A stretch of 20,316 bases of DNA from CAVYPR01 sp052145775 (GTDB lineage: Bacteria; Actinomycetota; Acidimicrobiia; Acidimicrobiales; RAAP-2): positions 1-20,316 of the forward strand of contig JBKQNY010000064.1 of the NCBI GenBank assembly GCA_052145775.1, in the 5' to 3' direction. Positions 13,550-20,316 of this stretch are shown here, one piece after another; position 1 is the first letter of the stretch; each line of letters begins with the position of its first letter. The translations under genes and the position numbers were made by a program. Under the pieces are notes generated by a model. It was not told the origin of the DNA. It made no database searches and saw only the letters and a program-made list of their open reading frames with translations.

Positions 13550-15364
13550 TTAGTGCACATTCCCTCCGAGTTCGCGGTCCCACGCCGCCAGGCGCGCCGC
13601 CGCCGGTCCGTCCTCGACCAAGAACGCGGGCACCTCCACGGGCCGCGAGCGCGCCAGCTCGCCCAGTGCCTTGCCCTGGGCGTCGAGACGGAGGTTGGAC
13701 GCCACCCCGTGGCCGAGCAGGCCGTGGACCACGAAATTGACCGCCCGCAGGTTGGCCAGCACATGGCGGTCGACGACCAGATCCCCCACCTCGGGGAGGA
13801 GCCGGCGGAACCGCTCCACATCGAGGGCGCCGACCAGCCACGAGAAGAGGTCGTCGGCGTCGGCCCAGAAGCCGATGTTGGCGATGCCCCCCTTGTCGCC
13901 CGAGCGCGCCCCCACCAGCGCCCCCAGGGGGACGGTGCGCGCGGTGTCGCCGACGGGACCCGGGACCGGCGCCCCGCCCGGGACCGGGCCGGGCGCGGCC
14001 GGCGGCGGGGCGGTGGGTCGGGCGGCCCAGACCGGGTCGGGCGCCACGTGCTCCCCGTCCACCTCGACGTCGGGGACGACGAGCCCGGCGGCCACGGTGG
14101 TCGGCCAGTAGCGGGCCACCTCCTGGGCGCCCGAGGGCGGGCCGGTGTAGAAGGCGCCGGGGAAGCTGGCCAGCGCGGTCTCCACGGCCGCGGCCGAGAA
14201 CCCGCGCCCGACCGTCCGCTCGTCGTCGTCGCGCACCGCCACCCGCAGGAAGGCTTCCCCGCGGCCCGAGAGATCGCCGGAGAGCTCGACCGCCGTCTCG
14301 GCGAACGACGCCCGCCCACCGGGCACCGCCTCCCAGAGCGCGGCCTCGGCCACGGTGGCCTTCTCGCGCACGGCGCCGCCGGTGAGGACGAAGGTGACGG
14401 CGTTGCGCCACCCGCCGGCCAGGTTGGCGGTGACCTTCAGGTCGGGGGGCGGGGGCTCCCCCTTCGTCCCGCTGATCCGCACGCGGTCGGGCCCCTCCTG
14501 GGCGAGGGCGATGGTGTCGAACCTGGCCACCGCGTCGGGGCTCAGGTAGCGCGGACCGGCGATCTCGTAGAGGAGCTGGGCGGTGACCGTGCCGACGGTG
14601 ACCGCCCCCCCGGTCCCGGGGTGCTTGGTGATGACCGCCGAGCCGTCGGGCGACAGCTCGGCGAGAGGGAACCCGACCCGGGCCAGCCCCGGCACCTCCT
14701 CGAAGAAGGCGTAGTTGCCGCCGCAGCACTGCGCCCCGCACTCGATGACGTGGCCGGCCACCACCGCCCCGGCCAGCTCGTCGAGGTCCTCGGGTCCCCA
14801 CCCGAAGGCCCAGATGGCCGGACCCACCACCAAAGAGGCGTCGGTGACCCGCCCCGTCACCACCACGTCGGCCCCGGCGGAGAGGGCCGCGGCGATGGGG
14901 GCCGCGCCGAGGTAGGCGTTGGCCGTGACCACCTCGGCGCCCGGGGGGAGCTCCTCGCCGGTGTCGAGGTTGACCAACATCTCTCCGGAGGCCTTCAGTC
15001 CAGGGAGCCGGGAGCTGAGGTCGTCGCCGCCCACCGACGCCACACGAGCCGTCACCCCCTGGCGCTCAGCCAGTGCCCGCACGGCGGACGCCGCACCGGC
15101 GGGGTCGAGGCCCCCGGCGTTGGCGACCACCTTGATCCCGCGCTCGACGCAGGTGGGCAGCACCTCTTCCATCTGGCGGACGAAGGTCCCGGCGAAGCCA
15201 CCGCTGCGCAACCGGGTCTTGTGCAGGATGTACATGGTCAGCTCGGCCAGCCAGTCGCCGGTCAGTACGTCGATCGGCCCGCCCTCGACCATCTCGCGGG
15301 CCGCCGACAGGCGGTCGCCGAAGAAGCCGCTGCAGTTGGCGACCCGCAACGGCCCGGTGCTCAC
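13550..15364 (-). CDS. AtuA-family protein (DUF1446 plus C-terminal AtuA-like domain)
   Basis: A 604-residue protein. The N-terminal part (about residues 6-450) has the features of acyclic terpene utilisation protein A (DUF1446): RVANCSGFFGDRLSAAREM, DVLTGDWLAELTMYIL, VVANAGGLDP, VVTGRVTDASL and CGGNYAFFEE. A Pro/Ala-rich linker leads to the small C-terminal domain starting at GARSGDKGGIANIGF (485). AtuA is needed for growth on citronellol and geraniol in Pseudomonas, but its reaction is not established to my knowledge. The start is the GTG at 15364, whose last two bases are shared with the TGA of the carboxylase alpha gene (GTGA, 4-bp overlap). The frame is open upstream but only antisense-like sequence lies there. 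Last gene of the carboxylase operon. Confidence 0.9.
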   Translation of the reverse strand: MSTGPLRVANCSGFFGDRLSAAREMVEGGPIDVLTGDWLAELTMYILHKTRLRSGGFAGTFVRQMEEVLPTCVERGIKVVANAGGLDPAGAASAVRALAERQGVTARVASVGGDDLSSRLPGLKASGEMLVNLDTGEELPPGAEVVTANAYLGAAPIAAALSAGADVVVTGRVTDASLVVGPAIWAFGWGPEDLDELAGAVVAGHVIECGAQCCGGNYAFFEEVPGLARVGFPLAELSPDGSAVITKHPGTGGAVTVGTVTAQLLYEIAGPRYLSPDAVARFDTIALAQEGPDRVRISGTKGEPPPPDLKVTANLAGGWRNAVTFVLTGGAVREKATVAEAALWEAVPGGRASFAETAVELSGDLSGRGEAFLRVAVRDDDERTVGRGFSAAAVETALASFPGAFYTGPPSGAQEVARYWPTTVAAGLVVPDVEVDGEHVAPDPVWAARPTAPPPAAPGPVPGGAPVPGPVGDTARTVPLGALVGARSGDKGGIANIGFWADADDLFSWLVGALDVERFRRLLPEVGDLVVDRHVLANLRAVNFVVHGLLGHGVASNLRLDAQGKALGELARSRPVEVPAFLVEDGPAAARLAAWDRELGGNVH

Positions 15365-17373
15365 TCGTCGGCCTCGGTGACCACCAGCAGGTCGCCCACG
15401 TCGACCTGTTGGCCGGGTGCGACCAGGACCCGCCGCACCGAGCAGCGGGCCGTGGCCCGCAGGGTGTGCTCCATCTTCATGGCCTCCACCACCACCAGCC
15501 CCGTGCCGTCGTCGACGACGTCGCCCTCGGCCACCAGCACACGCACCACCGATCCGGGCAACGGCGCCCGGCACTCCCCCGCCGCCGCCCCCGACTCGGC
15601 CGGACCGGACTCGGCGTGCAGCTCGAAGGTGGACTGCCCCTCGGACGTGCTCACGGCCACAGCCGTGGCGTGTCGGCGGACCCGGTGGCGCACCAGCACC
15701 CCGTCCACCTCGAGATCCACCGTCGCGCCCGGCCGGCCGTCAACCGCCGACACCGCGGCGCGGACCGCCGACCCGAGGGGCGCCGCCAGGTCGCCGGGTC
15801 CCTCCACCATCAGCTCCAACCGGCCCGACGGGCGGGAGACGGCCACCGACAGCCGGTCGTCGCCGTCCACGAGGCGGTCCTGGTGCTGGGCCCGGCCGAC
15901 GTTGCGCCAGCCGGCGAGCGCCCCGGGCACCACCGAGGCGGCGGACCGTTCGTGCTCGAGGAACAGGGCGGCGGCGGCGGCATGCCGGCGACGCACATCG
16001 GGGGCGAGCGTGGCCGCCACCACCCCGGGGTGGGTGTCGAGGTAGTCAGTGGCCGTCCGTCCGTCGAGGAAGTCGGCCTCGCCGAGGACGGCGGCCAGCA
16101 TCTGGCGGTTGGTCTCCACCCCGTCGAGCTCGAGCGGGCCGCCCAGCGCCGCCCGCAGGCGGGCCGCCGCCGTCTCGCGCCCCTCGCCCACCGCCAGCAC
16201 CTTGGCGATGAGACTGTCGTAGGCGGGGCTGACGGTCGAGCCGGCTTCGACGCCGGCGTCCACCCTGATCCCCTCGCCTTGCGGCCAGCGGGCGTGGAGC
16301 ACCCGGCCCGGGGTCGGCCGGTGGTCGTGGCGCGGCCGCTCCGCGCACAGCCGCGCCTCGACGGCGTGGCCCCCCACCGCCACCTCGTCCTGGGTGAAGG
16401 GCAGCGGCCGGCCGGAGGCCACGGCCAGCTGGAGCTGCACCAAGTCGACCCCGGTGACCAGCTCGGTCACCCCGTGCTCCACCTGCAGCCGGGTGTTCAT
16501 CTCCAAGAAGAAGGCGGAGGACCCGCCTTCTCCCGCCCCCCCGACCACGAACTCCACCGTGCCCACGCCCTCGTAGGCGACGGCCCGGGCCGCGGCCACC
16601 GCCGCCGCCCACATCTCCCGGCGGAGGGCGTCGCCGACCAGCGAGGCCGGGGCCTCCTCGACCACCTTCTGGTGGCGCCGCTGGATCGAGCACTCGCGGT
16701 CGTAGAGGTGGAGCACTTCGCCGTGGCGGTCCGCCACCACCTGGACCTCCACGTGGCGGGGCGAGGGGAGGTAACGCTCGAGGAACACCTCGTCGGACCC
16801 GAACGAGGCGCCGGCCTCCCGGCGGGCGGCGGCGACCGCCTCGATGAGCGCGGCGGGGGCCTCGACCAGCCGCATGCCGCGCCCGCCCCCGCCGGCCGAG
16901 GCCTTCACCAGGAGCGGGTAGCCGACCTCGTCGGCCAGCTGCGCCAGATGACCGGGGTCGTCGCCGTCGACCACCGCCCCCGGCAGGACCGGCACCCCGG
17001 CCGCGGCCACGGTGGCCTTGGCCCGGGCCTTGTGGGCCATGGCCGCCATGGCGGCGGGTGGCGGTCCCACCCAGGTGATGCCGGCCGCCGCGCACCCCTC
17101 GGCCAGCTGCGGGTCCTCGGAGAGGAAGCCGTAACCGGGGTGGAGGGCGTCGGCGCCGGTGAAGCGGGCGGCGGCCAGCACCTTCTCCAGGTCCAGATAG
17201 GTGTCGGCGGCGGGTCCCGACCCCAAGAGGACCGCCCGGTCGGCCTCGGTCACGTGCGGCGAGGAGCGGTCGTCGTCGGCGAAGACGGCCACCGTCTCGA
17301 TGCCGAGAGAGGCCGCGGCGCGCAGCACCCGGCGGGCGATCTCACCCCGGTTGGCCACCAGGAGGCGGCGCAT
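15361..17373 (-). CDS. Acyl-CoA carboxylase alpha subunit (biotin carboxylase plus biotin carrier)
   Basis: A 670-residue protein of the MccA/LiuD/AtuF type. The biotin carboxylase N-domain begins RRLLVANRGEIARRV. The ATP-grasp region has Lys157 and the Gly-rich loop GGGGRGM (161-167), then DRECSIQRRHQKVVEEAP (226-243), and the metal and catalytic stretch EMNTRLQVEH near residue 290. The family normally has VEHPVTE; here it is VEHGVTE. The C-terminal biotin carrier domain has EAMKMEH, with Lys633 as the biotinylation site. It carboxylates its own biotin with ATP and bicarbonate, which the beta subunit then passes to an acyl-CoA. Its ATG shares one base with the stop of the beta gene (TGATG). 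Motifs do not separate methylcrotonyl-, geranyl- and propionyl-CoA enzymes; the partner gene favours the first two. Confidence 0.95.
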   Translation of the reverse strand: MRRLLVANRGEIARRVLRAAASLGIETVAVFADDDRSSPHVTEADRAVLLGSGPAADTYLDLEKVLAAARFTGADALHPGYGFLSEDPQLAEGCAAAGITWVGPPPAAMAAMAHKARAKATVAAAGVPVLPGAVVDGDDPGHLAQLADEVGYPLLVKASAGGGGRGMRLVEAPAALIEAVAAARREAGASFGSDEVFLERYLPSPRHVEVQVVADRHGEVLHLYDRECSIQRRHQKVVEEAPASLVGDALRREMWAAAVAAARAVAYEGVGTVEFVVGGAGEGGSSAFFLEMNTRLQVEHGVTELVTGVDLVQLQLAVASGRPLPFTQDEVAVGGHAVEARLCAERPRHDHRPTPGRVLHARWPQGEGIRVDAGVEAGSTVSPAYDSLIAKVLAVGEGRETAAARLRAALGGPLELDGVETNRQMLAAVLGEADFLDGRTATDYLDTHPGVVAATLAPDVRRRHAAAAALFLEHERSAASVVPGALAGWRNVGRAQHQDRLVDGDDRLSVAVSRPSGRLELMVEGPGDLAAPLGSAVRAAVSAVDGRPGATVDLEVDGVLVRHRVRRHATAVAVSTSEGQSTFELHAESGPAESGAAAGECRAPLPGSVVRVLVAEGDVVDDGTGLVVVEAMKMEHTLRATARCSVRRVLVAPGQQVDVGDLLVVTEADE

Positions 17374-18968
17374 CAGTGACGGACCACCCCGAAGACGGCG
17401 GTCCCCTGGACCGGCGCCGAGTGGGTGGCCGCCAGGGCGATCGAGAGCACCGTGCGGGTGTCCCTCGGGTCGATGACCCCGTCGTCCCAGAGCCGGCCGG
17501 TGGCGAACAGCGCCGTGGACTCAGCCTCGATCTGGGCCTCGGTGGCCTGGCGCAGCTCCTCGTCGGCGGCCTCGTCGAACGGTCGGCCGGCGGCGGCGGC
17601 CGCATTACGCCGAACGATGGAGAGGACCCCGGCCAGCTGCTTGGGACCCATCACGGCGATCTTGTGGTTGGGCCAGGTGAAGACGAAGCGCGGGTCGTAG
17701 GCGCGGCCGGCCATGGCGTAGTTGCCCGCCCCGTAGCTGGCGCCCACCATCAAGGTGAGGTGGGGGACGGTCGAGTTGGAGACGGCGTTGATCAGCTTCG
17801 CGCCGTCCTTGATGATGCCCCCCTGCTCGTAGCGGGTGCCCACCATGAAGCCGGTGATGTTCTGCACGAAGAGGAGCGGGGTGTCCGAGCGGTTGCAGAG
17901 CGCGATGAACTGGGCGCCCTTGCGCGCCTCTTCGGAGAAGAGGATCCCGTTGTTGGCGAGGACCCCGAGCGGGTAACCGGCCAGCTCCCCCCATCCGCAG
18001 ACCAGCTGCGAGCCGTAGAGGGGCTTGAACTCCTCGAAACGCGAGCCGTCGAGGACCCGGGCCAGCACCTCCCTCACCTCGAAGGGCACGCGAACGTCGG
18101 CCGGCGCGACCCAGAGCAGCTCGGCGGGGTCCAAGCGCGGCGGGTCACCCGAGCCGAGGGGCGCAGGCCCCAGGCGGCGCCAGTGGAGGTGGGCCACGAC
18201 CTGGCGGGCCTGGCGCAGCGCGTCGTGCTCGTCGGCGGCCAGGTAGTCGCAGAGACCCGAGAGCCGCGCGTGCATGGCCGCCCCGCCCAGCTCCTCCTCG
18301 TCGGCCTCCTCCCCGATCGCCATCTTCACCAGCGGCGGCCCGCCGAGGAAGACCCGGGCCCGGCCCTCCACGAAGATCGTGTAGTCGCTCATCCCCGGGA
18401 GGTAGGCGCCGCCGGCCGTGGACGACCCGAAGACCACGCAGACGGTCGGGATGCCGGCGGCCGAAAGCTGGGTCAGCCGGCGGAACTGCTCGCCGCCCGG
18501 AACGAAGACGTCTGCCTGGCGGGGCAGGTCGGCGCCGCCGGACTCGGTCAGCACCACGAGGGGCAGCCGGTTCTGCTCGGCCACGTCCATGGCCCGCAGC
18601 AGTTTGGCGATGGTGGTGGGGCTGGTGGTGCCGCCGCGCACGGTGGGGTCGTTCGCCACGACCAGGCACTGGGTGGCCGACACCTCGGCCACGGCCACCA
18701 CCACCCCGCCCCCCAGGGGATCCTCGGTCCCCGTGCCGGCCAGCGGGGACAGCTCGAGCAACGGGGTGCCCGGGTCGACCAGGGCCTCGAGCCGCTGGCG
18801 GGCCAGGAGCTTCCCCCGGGACAGGTGGCGCTCGACGTAGCGTTCGCCCCCGCCCTCTTGGACCTTCTCCAACAGGGACTCCACCTCGGCCAGCAGTCCC
18901 TCCATGGCCGCCCGGTTGGCCACCGCCTCGGGATCGGCGGGGTGGAGCCGGGTGTGAAGGACGCTCAT
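17373..18968 (-). CDS. Acyl-CoA carboxylase beta subunit (methylcrotonyl/geranyl-CoA type)
   Basis: A 531-residue carboxyltransferase that moves CO2 from carboxybiotin to an enoyl-CoA. It resembles the MccB/LiuB/AtuC branch: HLSRGKLLARQRLEALVDPG (48-67), ANDPTVRGGTTSPTTIAK (105-122), AEQNRLPLVVLTESGGADLPRQ (130-151) and the oxyanion loop SSTAGGAYLPGMSD (182-195). The second half has NGILFSEEARKGAQF, QNITGFMVGTRYEQGGIIKDGAK and GASYGAGNYAM, which complete the second crotonase-like domain. Length and motifs are complete. Methylcrotonyl-CoA and geranyl-CoA cannot be told apart without the pocket residues. The ATG at 18968 overlaps the crotonase stop in ATGA, so translation is coupled. The alpha subunit gene follows directly. 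Confidence 0.95.
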   Translation of the reverse strand: MSVLHTRLHPADPEAVANRAAMEGLLAEVESLLEKVQEGGGERYVERHLSRGKLLARQRLEALVDPGTPLLELSPLAGTGTEDPLGGGVVVAVAEVSATQCLVVANDPTVRGGTTSPTTIAKLLRAMDVAEQNRLPLVVLTESGGADLPRQADVFVPGGEQFRRLTQLSAAGIPTVCVVFGSSTAGGAYLPGMSDYTIFVEGRARVFLGGPPLVKMAIGEEADEEELGGAAMHARLSGLCDYLAADEHDALRQARQVVAHLHWRRLGPAPLGSGDPPRLDPAELLWVAPADVRVPFEVREVLARVLDGSRFEEFKPLYGSQLVCGWGELAGYPLGVLANNGILFSEEARKGAQFIALCNRSDTPLLFVQNITGFMVGTRYEQGGIIKDGAKLINAVSNSTVPHLTLMVGASYGAGNYAMAGRAYDPRFVFTWPNHKIAVMGPKQLAGVLSIVRRNAAAAAGRPFDEAADEELRQATEAQIEAESTALFATGRLWDDGVIDPRDTRTVLSIALAATHSAPVQGTAVFGVVRH

Positions 18969-19726
18969 CGGCCGCGGGCCCAGGCGGGCTGCCGCTTCTC
19001 CAAGAAGGCGGCCATGCCCTCGGCGGCGTCCGGCGAGCCGAACAGCTCGGCCGACAGCGCCGCGGCTCCGGCCATGGCCTCGTCCCATCCGACACCGTCC
19101 ACCAGCTCGGCCAGCCCTTTGGTGGCGGCCAGCGCCGCGGGCGACCCCTTGAGGAGGGCGGCCACGGCCCGCTCCACCCAGGCGTCGACGGCGTCGTCGT
19201 CCACCGCCTCGGTGAGCAGGCCCGAGGCGGCCGCCTCGGCCGCGCCGAAGGTCTCCCCGGTCAAGGCGAAGCGGCAGAAGGCTCGGCGGTCCATCACCCG
19301 AAGAACCGGCACGGCCACCATGGCCGGGGCGACCCCCACCCGCACCTCGGTGAGGGCGAAGGTGGCCGAGCCCGGGGCGACAGCGAGGTCGCCCGTGGCC
19401 ACGAGCCCCAGGCCCCCGGCCCGCACATGGCCGTTCACCCGGACCACCACGGGCTGGGGCAGCCGGGTGATGCGGGAGAGGACCTCGGGCACGGTCACCG
19501 GTGCGTCCGCCGGCGGGTGCAGCCGCTCGGACAGGTCGGCGCCCGAGCAGAAGACCGGCCCGGCGCCGGTGAGGACGACCACCCGCACCGAGGCGTCGTC
19601 GCGCACACCGTCGAGGGCGGCGGCCAGCTCGGCCAGGAGGCGGCTCGACAGGGCGTTGCGGTTGGCGGGCGAGTCCAGGGTCACCGTGGCGACCGGGCCC
19701 CGGTGCGCAACGTGCACGAGCTCCAC
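18965..19726 (-). CDS. Enoyl-CoA hydratase/isomerase-family protein (crotonase)
   Basis: A 253-residue crotonase, first gene of the operon. CSGADLSE (60-67) and NGHVRAGGLGLVATGDL (98-114) form the CoA and oxyanion regions. By alignment to standard enoyl-CoA hydratase, the first catalytic Glu (in GGCE) is replaced by Gly107, while the second is kept as Glu127 in TEVRVG. This RAGGLGLV/TEVRVG pattern resembles methylglutaconyl- or isohexenylglutaconyl-CoA hydratases (LiuC/AtuE type) as I recall them, which fits the step after carboxylation. An isomerase role is the alternative. The GTG start at 19726 has a TACACT box 8 nt upstream and no Shine-Dalgarno sequence. It is divergent from the acyl-CoA dehydrogenase. 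Confidence 0.9.
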   Translation of the reverse strand: MELVHVAHRGPVATVTLDSPANRNALSSRLLAELAAALDGVRDDASVRVVVLTGAGPVFCSGADLSERLHPPADAPVTVPEVLSRITRLPQPVVVRVNGHVRAGGLGLVATGDLAVAPGSATFALTEVRVGVAPAMVAVPVLRVMDRRAFCRFALTGETFGAAEAAASGLLTEAVDDDAVDAWVERAVAALLKGSPAALAATKGLAELVDGVGWDEAMAGAAALSAELFGSPDAAEGMAAFLEKRQPAWARGR

Positions 19727-19734
19727 GGGTCCGC

Positions 19735-19740
19735 AGTGTA
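19735..19740 (-). promoter_or_regulatory. -10-like TACACT box of the carboxylase operon
   Basis: TACACT, then 8 nt, then the GTG of the crotonase gene. It is back to back with the plus-strand box at 19768, with 27 bp between them, so one regulator could control both directions. Confidence 0.45.
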
Positions 19741-19767
19741 CGGGGCGGCCGGGTGGGGGGGCGGTGG

Positions 19768-19773
19768 TACGTT
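19768..19773 (+). promoter_or_regulatory. -10-like TACGTT box for a leaderless acyl-CoA dehydrogenase mRNA
   Basis: TACGTT, then 6 nt, then the ATG at 19780. A run of seven G lies just upstream (19755-19761), and there is no Shine-Dalgarno sequence. Confidence 0.5.
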
Positions 19774-19779
19774 GCGCGC

Positions 19780-20221
19780 ATGTTCGAGATGGAAGAACAC
19801 CGCATCTTCCGCCGCACGCTGCGCGACCTGTTCGAGAGGGAGATCGCGCCGCACATCGACGAGTGGGAGCGGGCCGGGACCTTCCCGGCCCACGACCTCT
19901 TCCCCAAGCTGGGGGCCGTCGGCCTGCTCGGCCTCGAGTACGACGAGGCCTACGGCGGGATGGCCGCCGACCACAGCTTTGTGGTGGTGGCCGGCGAGGA
20001 GATGGGCAGGGTCGACTGCGGGGGCGTCCCCATGGCCATCGCCGTCCAGATGGCCATGGCCACCCCCGCCCTCCACCGCTTCGGCACCCACGAGCTCAAG
20101 GCCCGCTACCTGGCGCCGGCCGTCCGCGGGGAGATGGTCGCCTCGATCGCCGTCACCGAGGCCGACGCGGGAAGCGACGTGGCCGGGATCCGCACCCGCG
20201 CCGTACGCCACGGCGACGAGT
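19780..20221 (+). CDS. Acyl-CoA dehydrogenase, N-terminal part only (broken at 20221)
   Basis: The first 147 residues of an acyl-CoA dehydrogenase, normally about 380-390 residues. FRRTLRDLFEREIAPHIDEWE, GLLGLEYDEAYGG, GEEMGRVDCGGVPMAIAVQ and the flavin/CoA signature VTEADAGSDVAGIRTRAV are in order. The canonical TEPDAGSD reads TEADAGSD here. After HGDE the family continues with W-(V/I)-NG. Position 20221 still supplies the T of a Trp codon, then the frame turns to unrelated residues. It should oxidise a branched acyl-CoA to the enoyl-CoA used by the divergent carboxylase operon, as LiuA or AtuD does; the N-terminus reads closer to the citronellyl-CoA type as I recall it. Leaderless start. 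The break is a joint with DUF4291 sequence, not a point frameshift. Confidence 0.88.
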
Positions 20222-20316
20222 CACCCGGACCGGAACATCATCCAAAGGAAGCTGGTCTTGATCCAGCTCATTCGCTCGAACTTGAACAACGGCCCCCCGA
20301 AGCGCTGGTCGGTCGC
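20222..20316 (-). CDS. Internal fragment of a DUF4291 protein
   Basis: Read on the minus strand from the window edge, this codes 31 residues with RFGGPLFKFERMSWIKTSF and then LWMMFRSG. This is the most conserved block of DUF4291 (F-x-R-M-TWIKPSFLWMMYRSGW), a bacterial domain without an established function that I can vouch for. The frame ends at 20222 with TG of the expected Trp codon; the next base belongs to the acyl-CoA dehydrogenase. The 5' part lies beyond the right edge and the 3' part is absent. GC is 57 of 95 bases (60%), against 93 of 120 (78%) in the sequence just before the joint. It is therefore a fragment from another locus or genome. Confidence 0.8.

Noticed and set aside
17376..20261. 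Very long plus-strand open frame opposite the crotonase-carboxylase genes
   Set aside because: It is the antisense shadow of high-GC genes with clear families on the minus strand. Its translation is low-complexity and matches nothing recognisable.
20222..20316. In-frame continuation of the acyl-CoA dehydrogenase to the window edge
   Set aside because: The residues after HGDE do not resemble the family, while the other strand reads as the DUF4291 core. The open frame is accidental.
1..20316. CRISPR array, insertion sequence, toxin-antitoxin or defence system
   Set aside because: I found no spaced direct repeats, transposase motifs or recognised defence domains. The DUF4291 fragment alone does not make a system.

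Overview
The window is high-GC DNA from an actinobacterium, most likely of the Acidimicrobiia or a close relative. The evidence is the very GC-rich coding sequence, frequent GTG starts, a secreted protein carrying the GYWLV..DGGIFAFGDA repeat typical of that group, and several genes whose start codon sits 6-8 nt after a TANNNT box, which suggests leaderless mRNAs. This placement is inference; no rRNA or marker gene is present.

Layout. 1-1170: the 3' end of a secreted GH12-type glycoside hydrolase gene, a hairpin, and a 44-nt 3' fragment of tRNA-Gly(TCC) with no 5' half, which looks like an attachment-site scar closing a genomic island on its left. 1182-4890 (minus strand): a small SAM methyltransferase, a 358-bp gene-free stretch, a short-chain dehydrogenase and an N-acyl-D-amino-acid deacylase-type amidohydrolase. 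5067-10504 (plus strand): a membrane-anchored YceI protein, a two-gene unit of a small acidic protein and a GT39-like membrane glycosyltransferase, a DHA2 drug-efflux transporter behind a 10-bp inverted-repeat operator, and a zinc alcohol dehydrogenase. 10501-13497 (minus): a membrane protein with a degenerate channel-like pore loop, downstream of an MFS transporter with a 135-residue extracytoplasmic insertion.

13550-19726 (minus) is a tightly coupled catabolic operon: crotonase, acyl-CoA carboxylase beta, biotin-carrying alpha subunit, AtuA-family protein. Consecutive genes overlap by 4, 1 and 4 bp. An acyl-CoA dehydrogenase starts divergently at 19780 from a 53-bp shared promoter region. 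The set fits dehydrogenation, ATP-dependent carboxylation and hydration of a branched enoyl-CoA, as in the Liu (leucine/isovalerate) and Atu (citronellol/geraniol) routes; AtuA favours Atu. No HMG-CoA lyase-type gene is visible.

At 20221/20222 the dehydrogenase breaks off inside a conserved motif and the last 95 bp encode, on the other strand, an internal piece of a DUF4291 protein with clearly lower GC. This is a chimeric joint or a real rearrangement. I see no CRISPR array, insertion sequence or recognised defence system. The items most worth a second look are the tRNA scar, the right-edge junction, the leaderless promoter pattern, the operator over the efflux gene, and the MFS/channel-like pair.
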